A stretch of DNA of 64,000 nucleotides. Origin: Haliclona indistincta (lineage: Eukaryota; Porifera; Demospongiae; Haplosclerida; Chalinidae). This document shows positions 52,427-64,000 of the stretch, one piece after another. A program made the translations under genes and the position numbers. The stretch's first letter is position 1. Every line of letters begins with the position of its first letter. Where the stretch lies: the NCBI GenBank assembly GCA_964017065.1, contig OZ024790.1:5752737-5816736 (forward strand), read 5' to 3'. Below the pieces are notes generated by a model. It searched no databases and was not told where the DNA came from. It was given only the letters and a program-made list of their open reading frames with translations.

Positions 52427-55400
52427 TTAGACCACACTGCTTCGCTGTGCTACATTGAGATGAATTCCATTGACAGGACCAAGAGTGACTCCCAGTTTGG
52501 TCTTGAGAGGAACCTGTGGTCAGGTAAAAGTGGTTATGCTAACATACCTGACTAGTAACATTAAAATAATAATGGAATAAAAATGTGTATAACAAGGCAG
52601 TTTCAATTTAATATTGCGACATGATGTACCTCAGTATCTGGTGATCTCTCATATTTGAATCTCCTAAGGATTGAGAGCAGAGCCATCTTAGCCTCCATCA
52701 GAGCAAATCTCATTCCAATACAATTACGAGGACCCATGCCAAATGGTATGTGTACTGAAGGATGGCGCTTAGCCTTTTCATCAAGATGGAACCTATAGGT
52801 ACAGCAAGAGAACAAAGATGAGTATACTGTTTACTAGCTAACCTTTCTGGTCTAAATTGATCAGGTTCATCCCAGTATTCAGATGAACGATGAAGAGCAT
52901 AGATAGGAATTAGTAAATCAGATCCTTTTAGAAAAGTCACTCCATTAATAGTACAGGTCTTCTGACAATGACGAATGGCACTATAGAATAAGAATACATA
53001 TAATATATGTAACAGCTCTATACATATACACTAATTTTGGCATAGCAAAGACTGAACACATTATAGTATGCGGAGGTGAAATCCACTGTGTGTTGACTCA
53101 CAGTGCACCAGGAGGGTATATCCTGAGGGACTCTTGTATTACCCAGTCTAGATACTCAATATTCATAGCAGCATCGTACAGGCTAGACTCCTGTAGGGAA
53201 AAAAACCAAGAAGAATTACTCAGTTAATTAATCGCCTGGGAATATTTACCCAGAACTTCTACACAATGCATTTGCACACGATTGCAATACAAAGCTTAAC
53301 CCTTCACAAGCGACGGGCGACTATAGTCGCCTAGCAAGTTTGACGTCACCGGAAGTGGGCGTTAAAATTCGAAGATAGTTTATTTCACCTATAGACCAAA
53401 TACAGCTATGTGGGGTGTGATGGCGAGCCATTGGCATGGCGGGGCTATGGCGGGATTACCTAGCACCACTGGGTCTACAGGGGCTTCTTGACATAAAAAG
53501 CAGCCATACATGCACTAACTTTGTCTAACACGTGCTTTTTTGACCAAAGAAGCGGCGTTTTTTGCTCCAGTGAGAGTGATTCTAGCACACGACAGTTGGT
53601 AGATCGTCAAGTGGGCGTAGTTAACTGCAATTGTCATTGACAACAAGCCCGCACGTTGTGCAAGTTGATTTTGCATATTAACGGTGATCACAGCGCTAGT
53701 TTGCCTGTCTAATGGTTGCAAAGGTTAGTGAAATTCACAAAATAGAGGCTAGAATTGCTGTCCGCACTTGAAGGGTTAACTTCACACCCAAAGTTTATTG
53801 GAACCCAGTGCTTAATATGGCATCACTATTCTTACAAATAACTATGCATGAGCAGTTGGACAACATTAATTATATCATGTCATTATTTCGTACCTCATTC
53901 TTCTCATAGTAAGCATCAATTTCTGCACAAAGCTTGTCTTGTTTGTCAGTATTGAGTGCCAGCAGGTAAGATGTGAAGCCGAGTGTGTTGCTGGTAGTCT
54001 CATAACCAGCCAGCATGAAGTCAGTAGCAACAGCCACAATGTCCTCATCAGTGAGCTTCTTCTTGGTCTGTGAGGAAGTGTCTGGTGTGTCCTGACTCTC
54101 ATCATCATCCATTCCAGCATCTATTACTAGTTGAAGCATATCCTTTTTCTACAAAAAATGGGCTGAAAAGTTTATCTTAAGTGTATGTATGACATACACA
54201 CTTTGGTGGTTGGGCTATTCTTCCGGGCTTGTACGAATGATAATGCTGTTTTTCTTACAGTCAAAAATTTCGAACGCATAGGTAAACGAGTACCTAGGAA
54301 TCTCAAGAGAGGTGTCAACCAATGAAAGTGAGCTGGTGAGAACAGTATAAATTTGAATGAAATTATTTGTAAGCAGCTCTTACAATTCAGACTCATTAAG
54401 GTAACTCCAATTATTCCACCGCCATTAGGAACATTGAATATATCCTGAGCTGTTTTTATTAACTCATCTCCTCCATCCACCTTCCCTCTCAGTAGTTCAA
54501 CCTTGTAGCCAAATGCTGTAGCCAGTATGGTCTCCATTGTGAACTCACCATACAACCTGGAGATACATGTGCATAGCAAGTTCACATGCAATAATGCGCA
54601 TCCAAATACCTCCAAATGTCTTCACTTGTGTGGGCTTCAGATATTTTCTGAACTCTTTCAGTAAGTGCTGAACAGCTTTCTTCTACCAGATTGGCCATCT
54701 AGAGATCACAAAAAATGGTGTAAATTAACATTGTGAAACACTGTTCATTTTGTACCATTTTCAGTTTTCGTGAAGTGAAGGTCGGAGTGACAATGCGACG
54801 TGTTTGCTGCCAGTCCTCTCCCATTCTAACCACCAAACCTGACTTACCACCTGTAATACACTCGTTAAACTCTTTTTCAAAAGACTAAAATAATATAATT
54901 TACAGAATAAAAACAAATAAATAATACTTACCGGAATTCGATCAACAAAATGACTAAAATCCTTCACCATGATGTGCTTGAGTATGTCAGGATCGGCTAC
55001 TAGATACATAGGCACTCCTCCTTTGTATAATCTAATAGTAGAGAGTGCCACATATATAACATGTACTCATCAGATAGGCCCATAGATTTAATTTGTATAA
55101 TAATTCAGTGAGTGTAGTACAGAGTACTAGTGTTATCAACAGTGTAGTACAGTTCTGTTATCATTACAATCTTACCCGCACACTTTCCCATAATCTTGCA
55201 CTAGCTGAACTATGATGTCAACACCACCCTGTAACAGAAAGCAGCTGTAGTACTATCTAGTTGAGATAATATTTACCTTACTAGTCTCGATGGAGTTTCC
55301 AAAGAATGCTTTGGGTCGTGGTCCAGGTATTCCCAGCTTAGTGAAGACAGTATAAGGCATGTAAGCTATTTATCCTGCAGTGAGGAGATGATGATATTGT

Positions 55401-55521
55401 TCACTCAGTGTCGATCACTCACTCACCTGTACCACAAATAGGCTGCCACTAGAACAGCTAACAAAATCAGAGCGCAAATTGGACACGAAAGGACGCTTTT
55501 AGCAACAGATAACCAGTCCAT
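52427..55521 (-). CDS. Cytochrome P450 (CYP3-clan-like), copy 2, with an N-terminal frameshift
   Basis: About twelve exons give a complete P450: membrane anchor ([16 protein letters not shown]), [13 protein letters not shown], an I-helix with [12 protein letters not shown]-helix [18 protein letters not shown], the haem loop [10 protein letters not shown] and the end VAQRSSVV. The exon layout matches copy 3. Exon 2 (55277-55374) is 98 nt against 94 in copy 3, because four extra bases (TTTA near 55370) follow the acceptor. This breaks the frame between the anchor and the catalytic part. Translation could restart at the ATG of [10 protein letters not shown], giving a soluble form. Otherwise it is a recent pseudogene or a sequence error. 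It lies tandem with copy 3, in the same orientation. Confidence 0.85.
53296..53779. mobile_element. TIR element with TTAACCCTTCA ends in a P450 intron
   Basis: It starts TTAACCCTTCACAAGCG and ends CGCACTTGAAGGGTTAA, about 484 bp. It lies between the I-helix and K-helix exons of P450 copy 2. No credible gene is inside. Confidence 0.7.
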
Positions 55522-55561
55522 GTTGGCTTGTCGAATTATTGTTGTTGCCACTCCCACCTAA

Positions 55562-56432
55562 TTACCCTGGGCGCGTAGGCGCCGGAGGGTTAAGCGTTTG
55601 TCCATGTCCGTATGTATGTATGTATGTATGTATATATGTGTGTGTACAAAAAACAGGGCAGTTTGGTGTTTGTCGATTGGGACTTACCATACAATACTTC
55701 TCTACGGCTGTGTTGAGAGATTCTTACTCCTCTAAAGTGGTCTACAAAGTCGGCAGACTCTTCTGCGGCGTGCTATGGCCATAGTATCTAATAATACAGC
55801 GCTAATAATTATGAACATTATACGGTAACTCACTAGAGGTACGGTACGGTACGGGTGTGTCGCCCAACCTTCCCGCATGAGCGTTGAAACTTATGTCAAA
55901 GAGACAAAGAATGCCTTCATGGAAGGCTGTAGAGGCTATGGAAGCAGAGGAATTTTTGCGGTGAGTATTGCTTCTCGTATGTCAGTACTTAGTTTTTGCT
56001 CAGAGAAACAAAACGGATGGCTCGTAACAGGAAAAACACCTGTGCTGTTGCCAGTTGGAAATGTCAGCACGCCAAACAGATCCGATCGCCTTGCCTCTGA
56101 GACACCAGAGCAGCGGCAGATTCGGTTGCAAAGTATGTCAGCAAGCAATGCAGTTCGCCTTGCCTCTGAGACACCAGAGCAGCGGCAGATTCGGTTGCAA
56201 AGTATGTCAGCACGCAATGCAGTTCGTGTTGCCTTGATTCAGAGAAAAATTATTCTCCGCCACAAAAGGAGCTCAGAACTTCATGAACACTATAATTATG
56301 TCTACAGTAGTGAAAATATTCTTTTGTTCTAATGGGCGATACAATAGATCACAGTACACAATACAACTAGCATTCACAACAATTTCTGCACATTTGCATA
56401 GCGCACAGGGTATGTGTTCCATTGAACTCTTG
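55562..56432 (+). mobile_element. Family H relative carrying a repeat-containing ORF
   Basis: It begins TTACCCTGGGCGCGTAGGCG with a GTAT microsatellite and ends GCGCACAGGGTATGTGTTCC followed by ATTGAACTCTTG, the diverged family H termini. Inside, a 151-aa frame (55877-56332) includes two copies of RLASETPEQRQIRLQSMSA, a type of repeat that I associate with proteins encoded by Helitron-like elements. This supports a rolling-circle origin, although no Rep or helicase domain is present. Confidence 0.55.
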
Positions 56433-56882
56433 TTAATATCTTGTACACGGTGCAATCAAAAAAATTAATAAGCATGAAATAAGCCAATGGAATGTATGGG
56501 TGGAGTTAATTAAACGTGACGTCACTTCCGGAGTCTCGCTGCCTCATCCTGCTGTAGTGATTGAGAAATTGGACAAACTTTGAGCTCAAGGTGCTAAAAT
56601 CGGGTAACTGAGTAAAATTTATGAGAGAAAATAAACCTCTGATGAGCTATTATTGGTTTTAATATCATGCACGCTTATAAGTTGATTAAAGGTATTGATT
56701 ATGTGTGGTAATAAATTATGCAACTGACATGATGGATGTGACGAAGTACTAGCCGGAGTCTAGCCCCTCCCACTTTTGTTTGTACTTCATAATTATAATT
56801 TTATTTAGTAGACAATGAAAATACTTAAACAGACAGTAAATCATCAAAAAACTATCTCAATTAAGCCAAGTGGAGTTATTGG

Positions 56883-59800
56883 TTAGACCACACTGCTTCG
56901 CTGTACTACATTGAGATGAATTCCATTGACAGGACCAAGAGTGATTCCTAGTCTGGTCTTGAGAGGAACCTGTAGTTTATGTACAGGTAAAAGACAGACA
57001 AATACCCACTGGCACTGATTATGCTACCATTCTTGACTACATGGTTAGATGCATAACAATAATGTCCACCATGTACCTCAGTATCTGGTGATCTCTCATA
57101 TTTGAATCTCCTAAGGATTGAGAGCAGAGCCATCTTAGCCTCCATCAGAGCAAATCTCATTCCAATACAATTACGAGGACCCATGCCAAATGGCATGTGT
57201 ACTGAAGGATGACGCTTAGCCTTCTCATCAGGATGGAACCTAGATACAGCAAGAGAAACCTATAGAGACGAGTGTATCAGTAGCTAACCTTTCTGGTCTA
57301 AATTGATCAGGTTCATCCCAGTATTCAGATGAACGATGAAGAGCATAGATAGGAATTAGTAATTGAGATCCTTTTACAAAAGTCACTCCATTAATAGTAC
57401 AGGTCTTCTGACAGTAACGGATGGCACTATAGAATACATGTATGTTAGCAACACTATACTATTATCAGTCCTGTACGCAATAGTTACCCGTGCGCAGTAT
57501 GCGCCAGGGTTATGCGTTTGTGTCCGTCGGTATGTGTGTGTGTGTGTGTGTTTGTGTGTGGACAAAAAACACGCTTGTTTACGTCTCACCGCTCGAAAAT
57601 CTCCACAAAAACTCTCTCTGCAGCTTCTTCACTGAATTTATAGTCACAAGAAGACGCTTTCTGTGCTGGCAAGCCTTGTTCGAGCGGCTAATTCATGGCT
57701 ATCTAAAGCTACGTGTCCTTGTAAGAGCACTTTACGGTATTGTGGGTGTGTCACCCAACCTCCTATCCATGTCGATGTCCTCACTCAGTCTCACATGTAC
57801 AGTACGTCAGAGATGCGTGCGCAAAATCTTATTATAGCTACGGTGTATCAGCCTTTCTTGAGGCCTTCTGTGATGTGCCAATCAATTGTTAGTGCATGTA
57901 TGCTATCATCTATTATTCTGGAGCTGTCTATGGGCTAGGTCTGTTGCAGTAATGCAGGTGTTTAGCTCCTAGCTCAGCGCACGGGTATGTGTTCATTAGA
58001 ACTCTAGTTAAAGCATGAAATTAAAGCTTTATGCTAGGTACCTAAATGGATAAATTTTACATGAACACTAACTGGTGACGTACAGGATAGCATGTACAGG
58101 ATAGCTAAAGATCATGCATGTGGCTTGTGCAATGGCAAGGAGTGAAACAAGGGTAAACCTATTATTGCTTTTACTTCTTGCTAATTGTTAGCAGTAATAC
58201 TCACAATGCACCAGGAGGGTATATCCTGAGGGACTCTTGTATTACCCAGTCTAGATACTCAATACTCATGGCAGCATCGTATAGACTAGACTCCTGTTAG
58301 AAAAAAATATTACTTTACCTACAAGCAGTGACTTTTGTACCTCATTCTTCTCATAGTAAGCATCAATTTCTGCACAAAGCTCGTCTTGTTTGTTAGTATT
58401 GAGTGCCAGCAAGTAAGATGTGAAGCCGAGTGTGTTGCTGGTAGTCTCATAACCAGCCAGCATAAAGCCAGTGGCAAAACCCACAATGTCCTCATCAGTG
58501 AGCTTCTTCTTGGTCTGTGAGGAAGTGTCTGGTGTATCCTGACTCTCATCATCATCCATTCCAGCATCTATTACCAGCTGAAGAAAATCCTTTTTCTGCA
58601 AAAGTTGTCTAAAATAATTAATAATAATACATTACTTTTACAAACTTTTTCGGCTGGGTTAGCTCTCCGGGCTTGCACAAATGACAGTGCCGTCTTTCTT
58701 AAGTATACAAATTTTGAACTCACAGGTAAACAAGTGCCGAGGAATCGCATGAGAGGTGTCAACCAATGAATGTGAGCTGGAGGGCATGTAGAAAGTAATG
58801 AATGAAATGGACGAAAGAAAATTTTTACAATTCAAACTAAATAAGATTACAGACACCATTCCACCGCCATTAGGAATACTGAATATATCCTGAGCTGTTT
58901 TTATCAACTCATCTCCTCCATCCACCTTCCCTCTCAGTAGTTCCACCTTGTAGCCAAATGCTGTAGCCAGTATGGTCTCCATTGTGAATTCACCATACAA
59001 CCTAGAATCAGTAAACATTATATACATGTAATAATACGCATCCAAATACCTCCAAATATCTTCACTTGTGTGGGCTTCAGATATTTTCTGAACTCTCTCA
59101 GTAAGTGCTGAGCAGCTTTCTTCTACCAGATGGACCATCTAGAGATACAATTACGTTATTCTACAAAATTAATCAGCGCAGATGAAGATTGACATGAAAA
59201 GTAGCAAAACACATAAAGTTTGTTTCATACATACTGATTCTGCCCAAGGAACAGCATTTTACTTAATGTTCGCCTTGTGTTGTATCAGCCACTCGACCAC
59301 ACCCCTCATGCCATAAATCACGTAGAGCACGACTTACCTACATTAAGTGGTTTAAAGTATAATGCATATCGTGCGCACCGAGCGAATTTTTTGGGACGTA
59401 ATTTCAACTTAGTCTCTCTAGCAATGTGATAACCACACCTACTCTTGGGCTATGTACTGAACCCTAAACCCTAAAGAACCTTCTCCTAACTGTGCAAAGT
59501 CGGGAGGGTTGTCCTAAAACAGGGCCTTTGGCCCTAGCTAAGCCTAAGGATCGTCAGGAGGGTCGTCCTAAACCAGGCCTTCGACCCTTGCTAAGCCTAA
59601 GGATCGTCAGGAGGGTCTGGCTTTTGGCCTTAGCTAAGAATCGTCAAGCAATTGCTAAAAAATTAAGTTTTCTCAGCGAGTTTTCTGCTAAAAAATGCAT
59701 ACAGTAAGAAACAAACCTTGAACGATTGCATTACAAGTACATGTAACAGTACTAAACCACCGAGCCACCGGAACCTGCTGACCAGTTAATGCTACAAAAA

Positions 59801-62800
59801 AGCCTTTATAGTGCTTCTGTATGTGTGGGCATGTTTTGTGGTTAACTATGAATATTAATTAGTCTGAAAGTGCGTCCAAAAAAATCGCGCAACGATTGTT
59901 TTTGTCCATTCAATATAGACTTATTGTAAATACGTGATGTACAGTAGCACTGATCTCACCCGCGCATTTACTTTAAGAATAAAGCACCAAAGATGCAGAT
60001 GCCTCGGTGCAGTAGCATGTATGCTAGCCTGCAATTAGCAGATGCATATGACACTGAGCACGTATGCATGCAGTAGATCAATGGAAGCATCAAACAGTTC
60101 CATGGAAGCACGCAATGTGCACTGAAGCTGCAGTAGAAGTGACCAGCAGATCCATGGAACATTCAGGCAAGCAGCAGATCATAGCAACAGTGCTATGGAA
60201 GCACAGGCTATAGTGGCAGCTATCCAGCAGCAGCAGATCATAGCAACAGTGCCATGGAAGCACAGGCTAGTGACAGCTATCCAGCAGCAGCAGATCATAG
60301 CAACAGTGCTATGGAAGCACAGGCTAGTGACAGCTATCCAGCAGCAGCAGATCATAGCAACAGTGCTATGGAAGCACAGGCTAGTGACAGCTATCCAGCA
60401 GCAGATCATATAGCAACAGTGCTATGGAAGTGCAGGCTAGTAGCAGCTATCCAGCAACTGTACAAGCTGTCGTACAAAAGTTGTATTGAAGCCAAACAGA
60501 ATAATGCTCAAGTGTAGCTGGGCGTGACTGTAACTGCTCTGCTCGCTCCGGCTCACCTGTCGAGCAGCTAAGTGAACTCAAACACGCTATCGCTCGCTAG
60601 TTTCACTGCTGCCAATGGAGTCGCGCGAGCTGTACTGTCACAGATCAAGCCTTCAAGTTGCACTGTAGCCATCTGTAGACAGTTTTGTCTATGAAGGAGG
60701 CCCGAGCGCTCAAGACGGCTGTTTAGGTTAGCAAATCACGCCATAACTTCAAAACAAAGGCTTTAATAGCAAATCTGTCAAATTTGATTTTCATAAACTA
60801 TCGAGATCTACCTGTAGTGCAAGTTTCAGCGCTTAGTAGCAAGCGGTTGCTGAGTTACGCATTGCGAACACACACACACACACACAAACGAACAGACTAC
60901 TGTATGCCTCGTGGCTCCGCCCACACCTCGGCATAATAAACATTAAACATCAAAGCAGTAGAGTATTATTTCATGGTGATCTTTGGAGTTTGAGCAGTAA
61001 GATCAAGTTTTTGATAATGCACACATATAAACAGAGCCAAGCTCTTAACCTTCCGGTGCCACACTCCCAGGACAAAGATGTCAAAATCGTATACTAGTCT
61101 ACAAATGCAATGCAACGACTGACCGTAAACAAGGACTGTGCATGCGTATTATGATCTCAATAAGCAGCTCTCAGAGCTCTTGTGACAGCCAGGCAGGTCA
61201 TATCACAATAGAAGGAAGTAGTAGACATCTACTCTACAAGTGTACACAGCTGTTATCTTCTCACAAATAAGGTGTGTGTGACGTTTGAGGTGTAGTATTG
61301 GAATACTGCTGTATAGACCGGTTGGGCGCTAATACTTGACCGCAATAATTCTATGGAAAAAAATTTCATAATCGCCATTTTTGAGTCCTACTAGTACACT
61401 TTTGCTACAAAGACCGTCAAGAAAAGCGTGGAACACAATTATTATGAGTTCTTTTGTGATGCCAAGCGGAAACAAGCTCGGAAAAGCACTGACAAGCGCA
61501 ACTTGATTGGAGTCAAAACTCACAATTGTGACTTCCAGCGCCCGTTTTATCAACGGTAAGCCTCAGAAACAGCGAAATGTAGCACATTACCTTCGATAAA
61601 ATGTCGAGCTATCTGTTTCTCAGTCTGAAATCACTCCAAAGATCCTAGAACTGTCGAATACACTTTACTACCAGGTATTTGCTATGGCCCTGGAGCGTTT
61701 AGAACCATCTTTTTCAACCCTTTCCATATATCTACGTTTGTCTATGATAGAGAGCCCCCAAGAGATGAGTAACACCCAAGAGTATCGGCGAATTGCTCCT
61801 GTTTGTTCGATATTCACTACTTTCTAGGCCTTGAAAATGGCGGACTAAGGCGTGGCACGATGACGTTTTTTAGAAATTATTGCGGTCAGCTGTTAGCGCC
61901 CAAGGGGTCTATAATGTGCTGTTACTGGCATCTTGTGCACCTGATTGAGTGGTACAACAATGATATTAGTCGAAATTGGTATTTTTCTGTGCATATGGGA
62001 ATTTTTGGTGTCTATGTTCAAATAAATTTATGGCTAATCAATCAGATTATAGCATTGGACTTAGTTATTTTTGTCTAAATTCTCTTGTAGCCCAGGCAAC
62101 CGTAATATCAAAAGAGTCGCTCAGTGGCTATATCTTGTATACCATGGGCAATAAGAGTATTTTTCAGGAAGTGATGTCACATAGCAACACTGTAGCAACA
62201 AGATAGCATCGGCAAAAAACGCACGCAAGATTATATTGATGCCTTTTAGTAACGTGCTGTCATTCGCCCCTGATGGCTTCTATGGAGGCTCTACTACCTT
62301 GAGTACTTTGTTTAGAGCAGTATTTTCAAGCTTCCTGGACTACAAAATGGTTAACCCATGGCACCTTGGCAGTACGTGATAACCTTTGGGTTAATTTTAC
62401 TGCCCTCAGTTATTTGTGTACCGCCTAGGTAGCCATCTCGGTTTATAACCATCACTAAAAATTATTTTGCATACCAACATACCATTTTCAGTTTTCCTGA
62501 AGTGAAGGTCGGAGAAATAATGCGACGTGTCTGCTGCCATTCCTCTCCTGTTCTCAATAGCAAGCCTGACTTACCAGCAGTAATACCGCGCCTTATTCCG
62601 TTATTGTCAAATGACTACAATGATTAGAATTAGTTAAATTTAATAGCCAGAACGATTTTATACTTACTGGCAGTCGATCGACAAAACTACTAAACTCTTT
62701 TATCATAATGAGTTTGAGCAAGTCAGGATCAGCTACTACATACATAGGCACTCCTCCTTTGTATATTCTAAAAGTAGAGATGAATAATTTTTATAAATTT

Positions 62801-63932
62801 ATGGTACCAATAATGAGTGACACAGCAGATTCACCAGGCGCATGCGTTTGCCTTCATTTGTACGTCCTGAGATGCAGCAGATACGATTAGTTGTAGTTGT
62901 ACAGAGTACTTGTGTTATTACTAATCTGTCATCCTTAAAATCTTACCCGCACACCTTCCCATATTTTTGTACGAGCTGAAAATAGATCTCGATGCCACCC
63001 TGCAACAAGGAAGGAAATTAAAGTGAAATTGATGGGCTACATTTATAACTAGTACAGTAGAACCTGTCCATAGTTATTTCTGAGGTTTTTACACTCAGGT
63101 GATCGCCACTTTCTCGATCTGTAGCAGCAGACATGTTCTATAGTTGCAGTAGGCAGAGCATTGACCTAATGTCATTTTTGGCGGCCATGTTGGATTACAA
63201 CTGTAATACATTAATTTAGTATTGATGATACACAAAGGCTAAATGCTTTATGCTCAGATACAATATTTGGTACCTGCTAACTATGCAGAGGAGCAGCTCT
63301 TAGCTCTGTCCAGCATAATATAGAAACAATTTCGTGAATCCGAAGATCGATCAATCGATTGACAAGTAATTCAACAAGGCTGCTGTTTCCCGCATATTTC
63401 TGTTCTAATTCTGTCTGTACACCAGCTGTACACTAGCTTATTAATGCATTACGGATTACATCACTGCAACCCTTCTATAACTTATATTTTTTGCATGTTG
63501 TTATCTTGCTCTTTAAATAGTTTTTATTTACTACATTCGGTGTTTTTACTGTAGTTATAAGCCGGCCCAACCTTCCAATTACCAATGCACACTGTATCCC
63601 AGACGAGATCGCAGAACTGCTTCGGTTACCTGGTTTACTTTATAGACCACTGGTTGACTCATATACTTTCATTATTTGTCGGGAAATTTACCTTTCTAGT
63701 CTCGATGGAGTTTCCAAAGAATGCTTTGGGTCGTGGTCCAGGTATTCCCAGCTTAGTGAAGACAGTATAAGGCATGTAAGCTATCCTGCAGTGAGGAGAT
63801 GATGATATTGTTCACTCAGTGTCGATCACTCACTCACCTGTACCACAAATAGGCTGCCACTAGAACAGCTAACAAAACCAGAGCGCAACTTGGACACGAA
63901 AGGACGCTTTTAGCAACAGATAACCAGTCCAT
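56883..63932 (-). CDS. Cytochrome P450 (CYP3-clan-like), copy 3
   Basis: The exon set parallels copy 2. Exon 1 is 63838-63932 ([10 protein letters not shown] and anchor; an ATG nine bases upstream is possible) and exon 2 is 63692-63785 ([20 protein letters not shown]). Later exons lie at about 62948-63000, 62668-62766, 62480-62610, 59052-59138 and 58341-58596 (AGYETT). The K-helix exon is at about 58205-58290. The haem exon is at about 57079-57240 ([19 protein letters not shown]) and the last exon is 56883-56969 (NGIHLNVVQRSSVV, stop). No frame break was seen in the exons I checked. The intron 59140-62480 is swollen by repeats, and a family H element sits between the K-helix and PERF exons. 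Three related P450s in the window show a local family expansion. The substrate cannot be told. Confidence 0.87.
57484..58007. mobile_element. Family H copy 3, in P450 copy 3 intron
   Basis: A full-length copy starting TTACCCGTGCGCAGTATGCG, with a GTGTGT tract and ending GCGCACGGGTATGTGTTCAT through ACTCTAG. It is closest to the copy at 2817. Confidence 0.75.
59495..59660. repeat. Degenerate tandem repeat of about 60 bp, three units
   Basis: The units share GCTAAGCCTAAGGATCGTCA and GGAGGGTCGTCCTAAAC. They lie in the large intron of P450 copy 3. Confidence 0.75.
59999..60937. mobile_element. Repeat family G copy with internal minisatellite
   Basis: It starts GATGCCTCGGTGCAG and ends GTGGCTCCGCCCACACCTCGGCATA in two overlapping blocks. 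The part at 60720-60940 resembles the family G left end in reverse. Inside (60173-60460) are five tandem units of about 57 bp containing ATCATAGCAACAGTGCTATG. Confidence 0.6.
60173..60460. repeat. 57-bp minisatellite, five units
   Basis: The units contain GAAGCACAGGCTAGTGACAG and CTATCCAGCAGCAGCAGATC. The first and last units are more diverged. Being a multiple of three, the unit opens frames on both strands, which are not genes. Confidence 0.9.
61324..61901. mobile_element. TIR element in the large P450 intron
   Basis: GGGCGCTAATACTTGACCGC at the left and reversed GGGCGCTAACAGCTGACCGC at the right continue into a 70-bp imperfect inverted repeat with CAATAATT and GCCATTTT. The element is 578 bp and non-coding. 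Confidence 0.75.
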
Positions 63933-64000
63933 GTTGGCCATGGCTTGTCCAATTATTACCACGCCCACACTTGCAATAACTGACAGATAATAATTATAAT

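Noticed and set aside
60173..60517. Repeated open frames on both strands near 60.2-60.5 kb
   Set aside because: They come from a 57-bp minisatellite, have no domain content and conflict with each other.

Overview
This 64 kb window is animal nuclear DNA. Its genes are split into many short exons by GT-AG introns, often only 45-100 bp long. The gene set is metazoan, and more than a third of the window is transposon-derived. An early-branching animal, most likely a demosponge, fits best: there is a Death-Roc-COR protein, compact introns, an ISL2EU transposon and UBF- and EPHX4-like genes. The species cannot be fixed from sequence alone. I recognised no rRNA, tRNA or CRISPR array. Splice models were built by hand and checked for phase agreement. 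SMC6, both sphingosine kinases, the Death-Roc-COR-peptidase gene, the epoxide hydrolase, the UBF-like gene and the YqaJ gene all join into uninterrupted frames.

Layout, left to right. (1) 670-3472: the 3' exons of a cytochrome P450 (+), whose introns are full of repeats. (2) 3347-9722: a segmental duplication giving two nearly identical sphingosine kinase genes (-). Each copy carries the last P450 exon at one end and the start of SMC6 at the other. Only the second copy is attached to the full SMC6 gene. (3) 9707-17895: complete 20-exon SMC6 (+), 1085 aa, with a decayed Copia retrotransposon in intron 2. (4) 18282-24131: a seven-exon gene (-) whose exons splice in frame into a 1208-aa Death / Roc-COR GTPase / subtilisin-like S8 peptidase protein. 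This is the most unusual gene in the window. (5) 24168-29909: a 5.1 kb terminal-inverted-repeat element, itself split by two tandem TIR elements, ending 37 bp from the start codon of gene 4, plus another MITE. (6) 30472-35490: an apparently intact ISL2EU DNA transposon with a THAP-DDE transposase and a SAP-SWIM-YqaJ nuclease, inserted beside a LINE fragment. (7) 36371-38621: EPHX4-like epoxide hydrolase (-), head to head with (8) 38977-48928: a UBF-like gene with two HMG boxes (+). The introns of gene 8 hold a dead PIF/Harbinger transposon, a BEN-domain ORF on the opposite strand and a 0.6 kb TIR element. (9) 49192-51830: a type I membrane receptor with two repeats of an unrecognised ectodomain. 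(10) 52427-55521 and 56883-63932: two more P450 genes (-) of the same family as (1). The first of them carries a 4-bp frameshift near its N-terminus.

The host genes do not form one pathway. Three themes stand out. Lipid and xenobiotic metabolism is represented by three related P450s, an epoxide hydrolase and duplicated sphingosine kinase. Chromosome and nucleolar housekeeping is represented by SMC6 and UBF, each in a divergent gene pair. Sensing is represented by the Death-GTPase-peptidase protein and the receptor. Several non-autonomous repeat families recur across the window, and in one case an occupied and an empty insertion site can be compared directly.
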